Assembly (NCBI GenBank): GCA_023443745.1
Contig: JAEZTB010000048.1
Location: 275,083 to 339,082, forward strand
Length of the DNA stretch: 64,000 bases
Source: Bacillota bacterium
GTDB taxonomy: Bacteria > Bacillota > Clostridia > DSM-8532
Direction of reading: 5' to 3'
This document shows positions 26,992 through 36,565 of this stretch, piece by piece (the stretch's first letter is position 1; each line of letters opens with the position of its first letter). Both the position numbers and the translations under genes were made by a program. Below the pieces are notes generated by a model, which was not told where the DNA came from, ran no database searches, and saw only the letters and a list, made by a program, of their open reading frames with translations.

Positions 26992-28150
26992 ATGTTTAAC
27001 AGTCACTATCATAAAGAGCTGGATAAGCATGAGAAGCTCATAGACAGGAAAAACAAGATGAGCGAGCAATATCAAGGTGTCTTTGACCGATACATATACC
27101 CGGTGCTTACCAGGGATCACATTCCCCTCTTCTGGCGATATGATTTGAACCCTGAGACTAACCCTTATTTTATGGAAAGGCTGGGTATTAACGCAGTCTT
27201 TAACGCCGGTGCCATCTATTTGAATGGTAAATTCTATATCGTTGCCAGAGTCGAAGGAAATGACAGAAAATCCTTCTTTGCGGTTGCTGAAAGTGAGTGC
27301 GGAACAGAGGGTTTTAGATTTTGGGATTATCCCGTAATGCTTCCCGATACTGAACCAAACGAGACCAATGTCTATGATATGCGTTTAACTCAACCTCTAT
27401 GGCGTATTCTGCTCCGAAAGCTTGGACCCTAATTCACATAAAGGCGACCTCTCCTCAGCTGTGGCCGTGGCCGGTATTGTACGAACGAAGGATCTTAAAA
27501 ACTGGGAGCGCCTGCCCAATCTCAAAACAAAATCTCCTCAGCAGAGAAATGTGATCCTACATCCAGAATTTGTTGATGGAAAATATGCCTTCTATACAAG
27601 GCCTCAAGATGGTTTTATTGAAACAGGCTCAGGTGGAGGTATCTGCTTTGGACTCTGCGACGACATCCTCAATCCGATTATTGAAACGGAAACTCTTATA
27701 AGCCCCCGCAAGTATCATACCATCACCGAAAGCAAGAACGGTGCCGGTGCTGTACCTATCAAAACCGAAAAGGGCTGGCTGCATATTGCTCATGGGGTCA
27801 GAAACACGGCAGCAGGTTTAAGGTATGTCATCTACCTTTTTGTTACCGATCTTGTGAACCCTGCAAAGCTCATAAATGAACCTTCCGGTTATCTTATTGC
27901 CCCTTTGGGATCGGAACGAGTGGGTGATGTCTCCAATGTTGTCTTTACCAATGGCGCCATAGTCTTAGATAGCGGTGAGGTGTTTATCTATTATGCCTCC
28001 TCGGATACCCGCCTGCATGTGGCTACATCTACCATAGACAGATTGCTTGATTATGCTTTTAATACTCCTGAGGATCCCTTGCGGTCATCAGACTGTGTAA
28101 GGCAACGATGTGATCTCATCAGAAAAAATCTAAAATATATGAATAGTTAA
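26992..28150 (+). pseudogene. GH130 mannoside phosphorylase, frameshifted
   Basis: Two overlapping frames together encode one GH130 protein, the family of beta-mannoside phosphorylases and hydrolases. The first part (from ATG 26992, after GAAAGGA) reads FWRYDLNPETNPYFMERLG and ETNVYDMRLTQ; the second reads NLYGVFCSE, DPNSHKGDLSSAV, ILHPEFVDGKYAFYTRPQDG and HGVRNTAAGLRY. Near 27391 the frame shifts, and by comparison with family members about five residues (usually close to HEDGW) are missing between MRLTQ and NLYGVF. A deletion of about 14-16 bases explains both. It could also be an assembly error. The intact protein would have degraded mannan-derived oligosaccharides in the cytoplasm. Confidence 0.75.
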
Positions 28151-28180
28151 ATAGGAGGCTGATTTATCAGCCTCCTATTT
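28150..28180. terminator. Bidirectional terminator between GH130 and GH30 genes
   Basis: AATAGGAGGCTGA and TCAGCCTCCTATT form a perfect 13-pair stem with loop TTTA, immediately after the GH130 stop and 36 bases after the end of the convergent GH30 gene. Confidence 0.8.
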
Positions 28181-28215
28181 AACTCTATACTATTAGCGAA
28201 TACATCTTTCAAGAA

Positions 28216-30651
28216 TCAATTTTTAATGAATTCAACATTATCCAGGCAGCTCCAATTGCCGGGATTTCCTTTTGTATAGAAAGCTATCGTACATTTATTA
28301 TTCGTCACCTGAATATTTGTTATTTCTACTTGCACCCATGGTGTACTTACCGGAATCTGGACACTCATCTCAGACCCACCGAAATCAGTTGCTATAACTT
28401 TATTCTGTGTTTGTCCGCCTCCGGACTGAACCTTAGCCCGCAATGTATATGTCCCATTCGCTAAGCCATATACCGTCTGCCATGTATATGCATCGTGAGC
28501 TGCTGCAGAATAATGGACGACATGGAAACGGCCGGATGCCGAATTGCTGTTTTTCTCAAGGTATGTGGATTCAGGATTTGCTCCATGAAAGCTCCACCCC
28601 TTTGGAGAAGCCACCTTGCTGCCGTCATCTTCAAAGCTGCCATTTATAATAAGGTTTGATCCCAGACTGGGGATACCATCGGTGTATCCAAGTGAGAAAG
28701 AAAGATCGTCAATGTAGTAGGTGCCTTTCCAGTAAAAGCCTACTCGGATTTCTTTAATATGTTGTCTGTCAAATCCATATTTGCCGCCTACCGGAACCCA
28801 AATACGCGTCCAGTTTCCATAAACTGTTTTTTCATGACCCCAAGCAGAGGAGGTATTGTTGTTCTGGTCAACAAAGGTGACCTTCGCCGTACATCCGGAT
28901 GGATTAACCATATCCTTTATAGAAAATTGTAAATATTCATATCCGGATGCATCAATGGTTGTTCCTGCTTGAGGCCGAATGATTGCGCATTGATTGCTTT
29001 CGCCAGGATCTCCATTTGCGGTTGTTGTCAGGTTAACACAAGTTGTGCTGTTCAGGTTTGCAGTTCCGGCAGCAGACGAAGTGGAAGAGCTTGTACCTGC
29101 AGAGAAGTTCTGATTGCTCTCTAAATTGTTATACCAAATAGGCTGCAGTGCAGAGCTTGCTTGAGTGCCGCTCCATTTCATCGATACCATGGATTCAGCA
29201 GGGATTTGATAAGTAAAGGACTGGTTTCCCCATAACACTTTAATACTCTGTGCTGAGGCAATAAGGTTGGTTAAAACAAGCACTTTTGTTCCATCAGGGT
29301 TTTTGAATGCAACTGTTTCTATGTTATTATCCAAGCTTGTAGATTCAATTCGCACTGCACCTGGCTGAACAAATTTGCTGATATGACCAAGAGTATAGTA
29401 ATCAACATTATATTCCCAGCTATTGGTGTTAGTATTGATAGTGACAAGTCCCCGATTTGTAGAGTCCTGATGCTGATTCACATCATAATAGTAATCTGGG
29501 CCGCCATTCTGATCGAGAGCAAGATTCCAATAGATGATGGATTTACACCAATTACGTGCGATGTTAATAGCGCAGGAGCTCTGATTGAGGAATGCCGTCC
29601 TCCATTTTGGGAACCCCCACTCCCCACCAGAGCCCTCGGTAAACCAAAGGTCTTTGTTGGGAAATTCCTTACGGACCACCGACATGACTTCTTCGTCGCC
29701 TTCATACCAGTGCCAGGCAGAACCATCGGTTTTTGCCATGGCGTCCGTATCACTATAGAAATTAAACGGATACACGCCATCTTTATAATTGGTTGTCGTG
29801 TAGCTGTGGTCCCAGCAAAGGATCTTGGTATCCAGATTATTTGCACGTAAAGTGGGATATAAATAGTTTTTCACCAAATTTTGTGCTTCAGTATGGGACA
29901 TTGGAAGTGCAGGCCAGTCGTAGCTCGCATGGTCAGGCTCGTTGGTCGGGGTGATTGCATAGATATCAATTCCCCGAGATTCATACGCTTGTATAAATTT
30001 CGTGATATAGTTCGCATATGCCTGGTACTTATTTGTTTTCAGTGTTCCTTTTATACCATTGTACATTCCGAGCTCTGAGTTGTTCTGTTTCATCCAGCCC
30101 GGAGGGCTCCAGGAAGATGCCATGACCTTGATACGTCCGGGCTCGACAGCCAATGCATCTTGCACGGTAGGGAAAATTGCGGCCAACTCAGGGGAAAAAT
30201 CGAAATTGGGTAAGCTATCAGCTTGCTCTGAAGGTGCAAAATTATACGGCGCAACACAATGGTCAGTAGCGCCGATGGGCTGGCGAAGCATACTTAACCC
30301 GATTCCATTTTCTTTATCAAAAAGCGCATTCATTAAAGATGACTTTTGAGCAGATGATAGCTTACTTTGATAAAGGTAAGCAGATGCTTCTGTAATAGAA
30401 GCCCCAAAACCATCCATCACTTGATAGGTATTGTTTTCATCAACTGCGATCAAATTTGAGATTCGCGTTCCGTTATCATCATTAAATTGCAAGTTAGACT
30501 GTTTTTCAAGTCCCTTTAGCATCCCGGTATTAGTGGAATTCACCTGGGAAACCCATACTTCCACGGATGGACCAACTGCGATTGCTGTGATTGGAAAACC
30601 TGTCAATACCAAAGCAACTGTTATAACACCTGCAATTATTTTTTTACGCAT
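28216..30651 (-). CDS. Secreted GH30 glycosidase with two C-terminal carbohydrate-binding domains
   Basis: An 811-residue exported enzyme. A signal peptide (1-26) precedes a GH30 barrel and side beta-domain (about 65-495) with acid/base Glu238 in PTNEPDHAS and nucleophile Glu339 in LWFTEGSGG; MDGFGASITEAS and SSWSPPGWMK are GH30 marks. Two beta-sandwich modules follow, about 500-655 and 660-811 (NLIINGSFEDDG opens the second, as in CBM4/9-like modules). GH30 includes beta-glucosidase, beta-1,6-glucanase and xylanase activities; the exact one is not determined. It is the last gene of the LacI operon and the only secreted one, so it probably attacks the polymer. Confidence 0.88.
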   Translation of the reverse strand: MRKKIIAGVITVALVLTGFPITAIAVGPSVEVWVSQVNSTNTGMLKGLEKQSNLQFNDDNGTRISNLIAVDENNTYQVMDGFGASITEASAYLYQSKLSSAQKSSLMNALFDKENGIGLSMLRQPIGATDHCVAPYNFAPSEQADSLPNFDFSPELAAIFPTVQDALAVEPGRIKVMASSWSPPGWMKQNNSELGMYNGIKGTLKTNKYQAYANYITKFIQAYESRGIDIYAITPTNEPDHASYDWPALPMSHTEAQNLVKNYLYPTLRANNLDTKILCWDHSYTTTNYKDGVYPFNFYSDTDAMAKTDGSAWHWYEGDEEVMSVVRKEFPNKDLWFTEGSGGEWGFPKWRTAFLNQSSCAINIARNWCKSIIYWNLALDQNGGPDYYYDVNQHQDSTNRGLVTINTNTNSWEYNVDYYTLGHISKFVQPGAVRIESTSLDNNIETVAFKNPDGTKVLVLTNLIASAQSIKVLWGNQSFTYQIPAESMVSMKWSGTQASSALQPIWYNNLESNQNFSAGTSSSTSSAAGTANLNSTTCVNLTTTANGDPGESNQCAIIRPQAGTTIDASGYEYLQFSIKDMVNPSGCTAKVTFVDQNNNTSSAWGHEKTVYGNWTRIWVPVGGKYGFDRQHIKEIRVGFYWKGTYYIDDLSFSLGYTDGIPSLGSNLIINGSFEDDGSKVASPKGWSFHGANPESTYLEKNSNSASGRFHVVHYSAAAHDAYTWQTVYGLANGTYTLRAKVQSGGGQTQNKVIATDFGGSEMSVQIPVSTPWVQVEITNIQVTNNKCTIAFYTKGNPGNWSCLDNVEFIKN

Positions 30652-30672
30652 TTTTGTTACCTCCCATCAAAA

Positions 30673-32016
30673 CTATTTGTTTATGATGACTGTACTGATT
30701 GACTCCTTTCTGATTGTAAGCTCCAAAAGCTGTTCACATAACCTGATTACAACGGTCAAGTCATTTGCTGTCCTGTTGAGCAGTACCACGGTTAGTGTTT
30801 CGTCAGCATTGTCAAAAGCTGTTACTTCGATGTCGGAGGTATATTTCGTTGATGCAATTCGTTTTGCGCCCGGTTTAATGTACTTGCTAAAGTGAGCGAT
30901 GTAATAGTACGATAGTTTTTTGTATAGCTTCCCTTCTTTTGTGTCACAAATAATGGGTGCTTCACAATAATTGCCCGCATGGTTTGGACCCCCCTGCTCG
31001 TCCAAAACAATGTTCCAATCAATAAAGGTGTTCATCCCTGCGTTAAAATTTCCAATCATATCATGGGCATACATTTGCGCATTCTGTAATTGCCGGCTTC
31101 TATCAAATCGGCTGTACTCAATGCATCCTTCAGAAAAGAGAAGCTTCTTATCCGGATATTTTTCGCGAACCAGTCGTAAGGCGTCAAAATGATCACCGCT
31201 ATACCAGTGAAAAGCAAGGCCCTTAATCATAGCATCTGTCGTTTCATCGATCTCTGCTTTTGCCCGTTCAAAAATTCTCTCTTTGTTGTGATCCCAAATG
31301 TAGAGCTCAATTGAAGAAAGCCCCGATTTTTCTAATTGCGGCACAAGATAGTTCTGCAAAAAGTCTTTTTCCTCTGCAGGGGTAAAAATGCAGCTATCCC
31401 AGCTCTGAACTGCGTTTGGTTCGTTCTGCACCGAAAGCATTGTGACATTAATATCGCGCTTGCGGTATTCCTTTATGTATCTGCAAATATATTTCGCCCA
31501 TGCCTCATAGTAGTTTTTCTTAAGCTTTCCACCTCCATTCTTGTTCCCGTTAGATTTCATGAAAGCCGGAGGAGACCAGGGAGAAAGCATTACGGGAAGA
31601 TTCTCCCCTGCTGTCAAATAAGCTGCTTTGATGTACGGAATAATGTTCTGTTCATCGTGCTTAAGGGTAAATGTAGAAAAATCCGTATCTTCCTTCTGCT
31701 CAACTGCGGAATAATTACCGGAAGAAAAATCACAGCTGTCCAAATGCGTCCGAATCGCTTTGTAACCTATGCCATCCGGCCCGAAATAGCTTTGAATCAC
31801 CTCATCAGCCAAATCCGTCGTTGCTTTGTTGAGTACCATTCCCACTGCTTCTGTAATAGCCCCGCCGAATGCTTCTACTGTCTGATAAGTCATTTCCGGG
31901 TATAAATTGATTAAGTTTAGCTCACGGTTTTTTTCGTCCGGGTAAAAGGCCCGCTCCTCAGTTATCTGCTCTACTGCTTCATTTTTAAAGAGTGTGGTGA
32001 TAAATTTAGCCCGCAT
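30673..32016 (-). CDS. Cytoplasmic GH30 glycosidase
   Basis: A 447-residue GH30 protein without signal peptide, about 21 bases upstream of the secreted GH30 gene. Acid/base Glu199 (SVQNEPNAV) and nucleophile Glu296 (LLFSEGCIE) are present, with VEAFGGAITEAVG and LSPWSPPAFMK. It has only the barrel plus the small beta-domain. It should hydrolyse oligosaccharides brought in by the ABC importer of the same operon. It is clearly a paralogue, but well diverged from the other two. Confidence 0.9.
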   Translation of the reverse strand: MRAKFITTLFKNEAVEQITEERAFYPDEKNRELNLINLYPEMTYQTVEAFGGAITEAVGMVLNKATTDLADEVIQSYFGPDGIGYKAIRTHLDSCDFSSGNYSAVEQKEDTDFSTFTLKHDEQNIIPYIKAAYLTAGENLPVMLSPWSPPAFMKSNGNKNGGGKLKKNYYEAWAKYICRYIKEYRKRDINVTMLSVQNEPNAVQSWDSCIFTPAEEKDFLQNYLVPQLEKSGLSSIELYIWDHNKERIFERAKAEIDETTDAMIKGLAFHWYSGDHFDALRLVREKYPDKKLLFSEGCIEYSRFDRSRQLQNAQMYAHDMIGNFNAGMNTFIDWNIVLDEQGGPNHAGNYCEAPIICDTKEGKLYKKLSYYYIAHFSKYIKPGAKRIASTKYTSDIEVTAFDNADETLTVVLLNRTANDLTVVIRLCEQLLELTIRKESISTVIINK

Positions 32017-32033
32017 AACGCACCTTATTTCCT

Positions 32034-33383
32034 TTATTTATTAAATACAATACTATTGACTGATTGTGGCTCCAAATCAAATTGATAGGTATCATTTTCG
32101 AGGGAAACAGTAAGGGAATGCACTTTCTTAAAAGGATTGAAAGCCTCCAGTACAATTGAGCCGTCCGGATTTTTAAACAATAAGCTGTCTGCCGCAAAGG
32201 GTCCTTTTGCCCCAAGGCGAATGGCACCTCTTTTTATGGGAGAAGAAAAGTGCTTCATCACGTAGAAATCCGGATTATAAATTGGGGTCTGCTTATTGGG
32301 GTCAATTGTGACCATTGCATTTTGAGGATCACCCCAAGTACTGCGGCCCAAAGGTTCCAGGATCATATTCCAATAGAGATAGCTTTCCGCGCCATTGCCT
32401 ATGTAGTGCTTAAGCATCGTCCAAACATAGCGTGCATATTCCCATGTATTGTCACCGAAGCCACATTCGTTTTCAGACTGCATCAGCCTTATCCTCGGCC
32501 ACCAGCTTTCAAAGGTTCGCTGGATAGCTATTTTGCCGCCCCATTGATAACTCACACCTGAAATGTACTGCAAAGCTTCTTTATCTGACAAAACGGTGTT
32601 GGCAAAATAGTCATAGTCTTCCGTAGCCCACTTATCAAAAATAAGACGGTTAAAGTCACAGCCGGGAGCATTGATTGTACCTAGCCAGATTTCTGTATTT
32701 AAGCCAGCTTTTCTAAACACCGGGCCCAAATAATCACGGATAAATTCACGCAGCTCCTCTCCCGTCCACATGCATGAAGGGAATTTTTGATTGGCTACCG
32801 GTTCGTTTTGCACATGAATTTGCTCAATTTCAATTTCATGCTTTTCATAAGCTTGAATGAATTTTACAAAGTAGTTGGCATAGCAGGTTAAGTTCTCCTT
32901 CGTCCAAATAAGCTTACCCCAATTGTAAACAGGCGGGTTTTTCATCCATGTTGGAGGACTCCACGGCGATGCAAAGAGCTTAAGCTCTTCAGAATAGCTT
33001 TTCGCCCGCTTAATATAGGGAATAAGCAGCTTTTCATCTCGTGATATCGAGAAGTGCTCAAGAGCATAATCGTTTGGTGTTTCATCCAGACTGTACCAGT
33101 CTTCAGAATAATCATTGGCGCCAATGGGCATACGGCATAGGTTAAAATTACACCGTTCTTCTCCGGGCTGAAACAATTCCCTCAGCAAGGTTTCCTGCTG
33201 TTCCGAAGATAACCTTTGTAACGCCCTGTAGCCAAGCTCATTAAAACAGGCACCGAATCCAAGCATGGTTTGGTATTCTGACCCATCCAGCCATAAATCC
33301 GCATCTTTTACTACGCTTTCGTTACAGGATTTTTCCGCCCATTGTTGAGCTTCATTGGAATAACGCCATCTTACTTGTTTCAT
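32034..33383 (-). CDS. Cytoplasmic GH30 glycosidase
   Basis: A 449-residue GH30 enzyme with ATG at 33383 after GGGAGGA; the open frame continues 33 codons upstream into the permease gene without support. Acid/base Glu194 lies in VQNEPVANQ and the nucleophile is probably Glu304 in MQSENECG. FGACFNELGYRAL and ASPWSPPTWMK are family marks. It starts ten bases after the permease stop and has no signal peptide. It belongs to the same operon as the other GH30 genes, and the three differ enough to suggest different linkages. Confidence 0.9.
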   Translation of the reverse strand: MKQVRWRYSNEAQQWAEKSCNESVVKDADLWLDGSEYQTMLGFGACFNELGYRALQRLSSEQQETLLRELFQPGEERCNFNLCRMPIGANDYSEDWYSLDETPNDYALEHFSISRDEKLLIPYIKRAKSYSEELKLFASPWSPPTWMKNPPVYNWGKLIWTKENLTCYANYFVKFIQAYEKHEIEIEQIHVQNEPVANQKFPSCMWTGEELREFIRDYLGPVFRKAGLNTEIWLGTINAPGCDFNRLIFDKWATEDYDYFANTVLSDKEALQYISGVSYQWGGKIAIQRTFESWWPRIRLMQSENECGFGDNTWEYARYVWTMLKHYIGNGAESYLYWNMILEPLGRSTWGDPQNAMVTIDPNKQTPIYNPDFYVMKHFSSPIKRGAIRLGAKGPFAADSLLFKNPDGSIVLEAFNPFKKVHSLTVSLENDTYQFDLEPQSVNSIVFNK

Positions 33384-33393
33384 AAGTCCTCCC

Positions 33394-34224
33394 TCACTTC
33401 TCAGCGCCCACCGTAAGGCCATTGATGATATATTTTGAACAGAAGATATAGACAATGACGATTGGGATAATGGATATGGCAATTGCCAAATACATAGCGC
33501 CGTAATTGGTCATGTAAACTCCCTTAATCATTGCAATCATGACCGGCATGGTGTATTTGTCGCTGTCACTCATAATAATCAGCGGTCCCATGTAGCTGTT
33601 CCAACAAGATACGAAATTGAAAATGCACATGGTTGAAACACCAGGGAGAATACAGGGAAGTATCAGCCGGTTAAATATTCTTAATTCTGAGCTTCCTTCT
33701 ATGCGCGCGGCTTCTATCATAGAATCAGGGATACTTTGTTTAATGATTCCCTGCAGGAAAAATACCGCCGTAGCATTTGCGATACCCGGCAGAATAAAGG
33801 GCAAATAGGAGTTCAGCAATTTCAGCTTAAGATTGAGTTGAAAAAAGCCAATGATGCTCAACTGGCCCGGTATCATCATGGAAGCCAGTAATACTCCGAA
33901 CAGGATATTCTTTCCGCGAAAGTTGAACTTGGCAAACCCATAACCCGTCATGGCTCCAAAATATCCTGTAAAGACAGTATAAGGAATGGCGATGATAAGA
34001 CTGTTTGCAAAACCGCGCCAAATATTCACATGGCTTTGCATGGTAGCGTAATTTTCACCCAGATTATTGCCAATCAGCAAATTTAAGCGTGTTACAATAT
34101 CAAAGCTGGAATGGGTGCTGTTCACCACAACCAGGTAAAAGGGTATGATGGAAAGCAGCAAAAGAAGAATAAGAAAGGTGTACATCACGGTGTCCAGAAT
34201 GATCTTGTTTATTTTAATCATCAT
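33394..34224 (-). CDS. ABC sugar transporter permease, MalG type
   Basis: A 276-residue permease with six hydrophobic segments and the EAA loop SMIEAARIEGSSELRIF (about 178-194). I start it at ATG 34224, after AAAGGAAGTG; this overlaps the MalF-type gene by 11 bases. It forms the import channel with that partner. Confidence 0.92.
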   Translation of the reverse strand: MMIKINKIILDTVMYTFLILLLLLSIIPFYLVVVNSTHSSFDIVTRLNLLIGNNLGENYATMQSHVNIWRGFANSLIIAIPYTVFTGYFGAMTGYGFAKFNFRGKNILFGVLLASMMIPGQLSIIGFFQLNLKLKLLNSYLPFILPGIANATAVFFLQGIIKQSIPDSMIEAARIEGSSELRIFNRLILPCILPGVSTMCIFNFVSCWNSYMGPLIIMSDSDKYTMPVMIAMIKGVYMTNYGAMYLAIAISIIPIVIVYIFCSKYIINGLTVGAEK

Positions 34225-35128
34225 ATGCACTTCCTTTCTTCTGCATAAAGCGGAAAGCAAATACGCTTAATACTGCTATAATAATGAACAAACCCACAGA
34301 TATGGTTGAGGCATAACCCAAATTGTGACTTTTAAAGCCTTGATTATACATATACATGGAGGGAGTGAGAACAGCTTTTCTGGGATCACCGGAACCGTTT
34401 GTCAAGGTTGCCGGTACGTCAAAAAGCTGCATACCGCCTATAATTGATGTAATCATAATATAGATGAGCGTAGGCTGAATTAGAGGCATAGTAATACGCT
34501 TATATATCTGAAACTTAGTGGCTCCGTCCACCATGGCCGCCTCATATACGCTTTTTTCAATGGTAGTCATACCGGCCATTACGATGATGGTCGTGTAACC
34601 GAACCACATCCACCACTGAATATAAGAAACCAGTCCGGAGGTAAAGGCTTGACTGTTGAAAAAGCTAAAGGGTGCACCCTCCACGCCCAGAGAAATCATG
34701 ATATAGTTGATCACCGACTTGTCACCATTGAATAAAAGGTTGAACAATAAGCCCACAGAAGCCGACGTTATAAGATTGGGCAAGTAAAATGCAGCTCGAA
34801 AAAACGTCATGCCACGAATTTTATTGAATGTAAAAAGAGCAGACAGAATCAATGCGGATAAGATCTGAGGAATGAAATTGAATATCCAAATGCGGAAAGT
34901 GTTCCAGACAGAAAGATAAAAGACCTTATCGGTAATGAGTCTCTTAAAATTTGCCCAACCTACGCTGCTCGCAGGCATCAGACCATCCCATTTTTGAAAA
35001 CTCGTAATAAAAGTACTTATAATTGGATAGAGCCCAAAAATCACAAAGATAATAAAAAACGGAGCAATAAACAGGTAGCCATACAGACCTTTATCAAATC
35101 TTCTACTCTTGAGCTTAAACGATGTCAT
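34214..35128 (-). CDS. ABC sugar transporter permease, MalF type
   Basis: A 304-residue permease with ATG at 35128, four bases after CGGAGGTT; the open frame extends 26 codons upstream without a site. Six hydrophobic segments and the EAA loop SVYEAAMVDGATKFQIY are visible. It lies 78 bases downstream of the binding-protein gene and overlaps the MalG-type gene. No ATPase gene is nearby, so a shared ATPase encoded elsewhere is likely. Confidence 0.92.
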   Translation of the reverse strand: MTSFKLKSRRFDKGLYGYLFIAPFFIIFVIFGLYPIISTFITSFQKWDGLMPASSVGWANFKRLITDKVFYLSVWNTFRIWIFNFIPQILSALILSALFTFNKIRGMTFFRAAFYLPNLITSASVGLLFNLLFNGDKSVINYIMISLGVEGAPFSFFNSQAFTSGLVSYIQWWMWFGYTTIIVMAGMTTIEKSVYEAAMVDGATKFQIYKRITMPLIQPTLIYIMITSIIGGMQLFDVPATLTNGSGDPRKAVLTPSMYMYNQGFKSHNLGYASTISVGLFIIIAVLSVFAFRFMQKKGSAYDD

Positions 35129-35206
35129 AAGGAACCTCCGTGCAATAATTACCCTGGTTTTTGGAACAAAAGGCCAGCGGATGCTGATCCGCCGGCCCAT
35201 CATCAT

Positions 35207-36544
35207 TTATTCGATAACCAGATCGGGGTAAGCGGTTGCAACGTCTTCTTTAAACTGCTTGATTGCAGCATCTTTGTCCAAAGCACCGGTTGCATAGGCT
35301 TTTGTTGCCGACAGGAAAGCATTGTTGATTTGGCCGTCATAGCCCGTCATTAAGTTATTAGGAATTTTAGCCATTTGTTCATTATAGAACTGGAAGAGAT
35401 TTTGTCCTGCAAGAACTTCCTCTCCTGCTCCTGTTGCCAATGCCTGGTCAGCAGATTTTAAGGAAACATACTCGCCATATTGGGCAGCATATGCTTTCTG
35501 TGCTTCGCTGTTACAGGTGACATATTCCATAAACGCCCAAGCCAGGTCTTTATTGGGGCTGTTTTTATAGATACCCAGCCATGTGCCGCCTTTAACATAA
35601 GGAGCCGGACCTTCGGCAAGACCCCACTGGCCTTTTGTTTTATTGGCAGCAGGCTTAACCACAAACTGGTAACCCCAGGTAGGAAGTACATAACAGAAGG
35701 TATCGTCGCTCTCCACCGCTGCTGTCCATTCCGGAGCCCATGGGTCAACATTAAGATCATATCCGCTCTTAGAAATGGTTTTTGCCATATCCATAAAACT
35801 GACCATAGATTCATCAACAACAAGCTTGCCATCGACGACCCACGGCTGCTTGCGGTTAGAGAACTGCATGTTCATGATATCCTGCCAGCTGGCAAACATC
35901 TTAACTCCGCCATCCTTCAGCTTCTTTGCAGCTTCAAGCATCTTATCGTTGCTGGAGAGCAATTTACTGACTTCAGCAGGGTCATCGGTACCGAGATGTT
36001 TTTTTGCCAAATCACGACGGTACATTACTGAGCCCGGAGAAGCCTGCCAGCTCAATGCACGGATCGCTCCGGAGGCATCGGTACCTACGCTTACGACATA
36101 TTCCCACATATCGCCCACGTATTTTTCAACTTTATAGGGTTCATTTCTCAGATCATCCCAGAATCCGGAATCGACCAGATATTTGACATAGTCGGACTCA
36201 CCGGTATAAATATCCGGGGTGCCCTGACCGCTTGACAGTGTCGGGGTAAGCTTGGCAATAAAGTCTGAATTAGGTACAACCTCAATTTCAACCTTTATGT
36301 CAGGATATACTTTGTTAAAGCCCTCCACAAAGCGGCCTAACTCCTCCCCTGAGGACCACACCTTTATTGCACCGGAAAGGGTTTCTTTAGCAGGTTCTGT
36401 AGCAGGAGCGGGTGTATTGGATGATGCTGCCGGAGTTGACGGCGTATCCGTAGCAGATGGTGCAGCCGGAGCAGGTCCGCCGCAAGCTGCCAGTGAAACG
36501 ACCAGAAGCAAACAAAGAAGTATGGAAGTTACCTTTTTTGTCAT
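35207..36544 (-). CDS. ABC transporter sugar-binding lipoprotein
   Basis: A 445-residue family 1 solute-binding protein with a signal peptide ending in the lipobox SLAAC and a long Ala/Pro/Thr linker (residues 23-52). It binds oligosaccharide outside the cell for the two permeases that follow. ATG at 36544 follows AGGAGG. It is only 21 bases after the LacI-type regulator gene, so both share the operator-controlled promoter. Confidence 0.92.
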   Translation of the reverse strand: MTKKVTSILLCLLLVVSLAACGGPAPAAPSATDTPSTPAASSNTPAPATEPAKETLSGAIKVWSSGEELGRFVEGFNKVYPDIKVEIEVVPNSDFIAKLTPTLSSGQGTPDIYTGESDYVKYLVDSGFWDDLRNEPYKVEKYVGDMWEYVVSVGTDASGAIRALSWQASPGSVMYRRDLAKKHLGTDDPAEVSKLLSSNDKMLEAAKKLKDGGVKMFASWQDIMNMQFSNRKQPWVVDGKLVVDESMVSFMDMAKTISKSGYDLNVDPWAPEWTAAVESDDTFCYVLPTWGYQFVVKPAANKTKGQWGLAEGPAPYVKGGTWLGIYKNSPNKDLAWAFMEYVTCNSEAQKAYAAQYGEYVSLKSADQALATGAGEEVLAGQNLFQFYNEQMAKIPNNLMTGYDGQINNAFLSATKAYATGALDKDAAIKQFKEDVATAYPDLVIE

Positions 36545-36565
36545 AAAAATTCCTCCTACCAGTTT

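Noticed and set aside
33384..33482. 33-codon N-terminal extension of the third GH30 protein
   Set aside because: It lies inside the permease gene in another frame and lacks an SD site, while ATG 33383 follows GGGAGGA.
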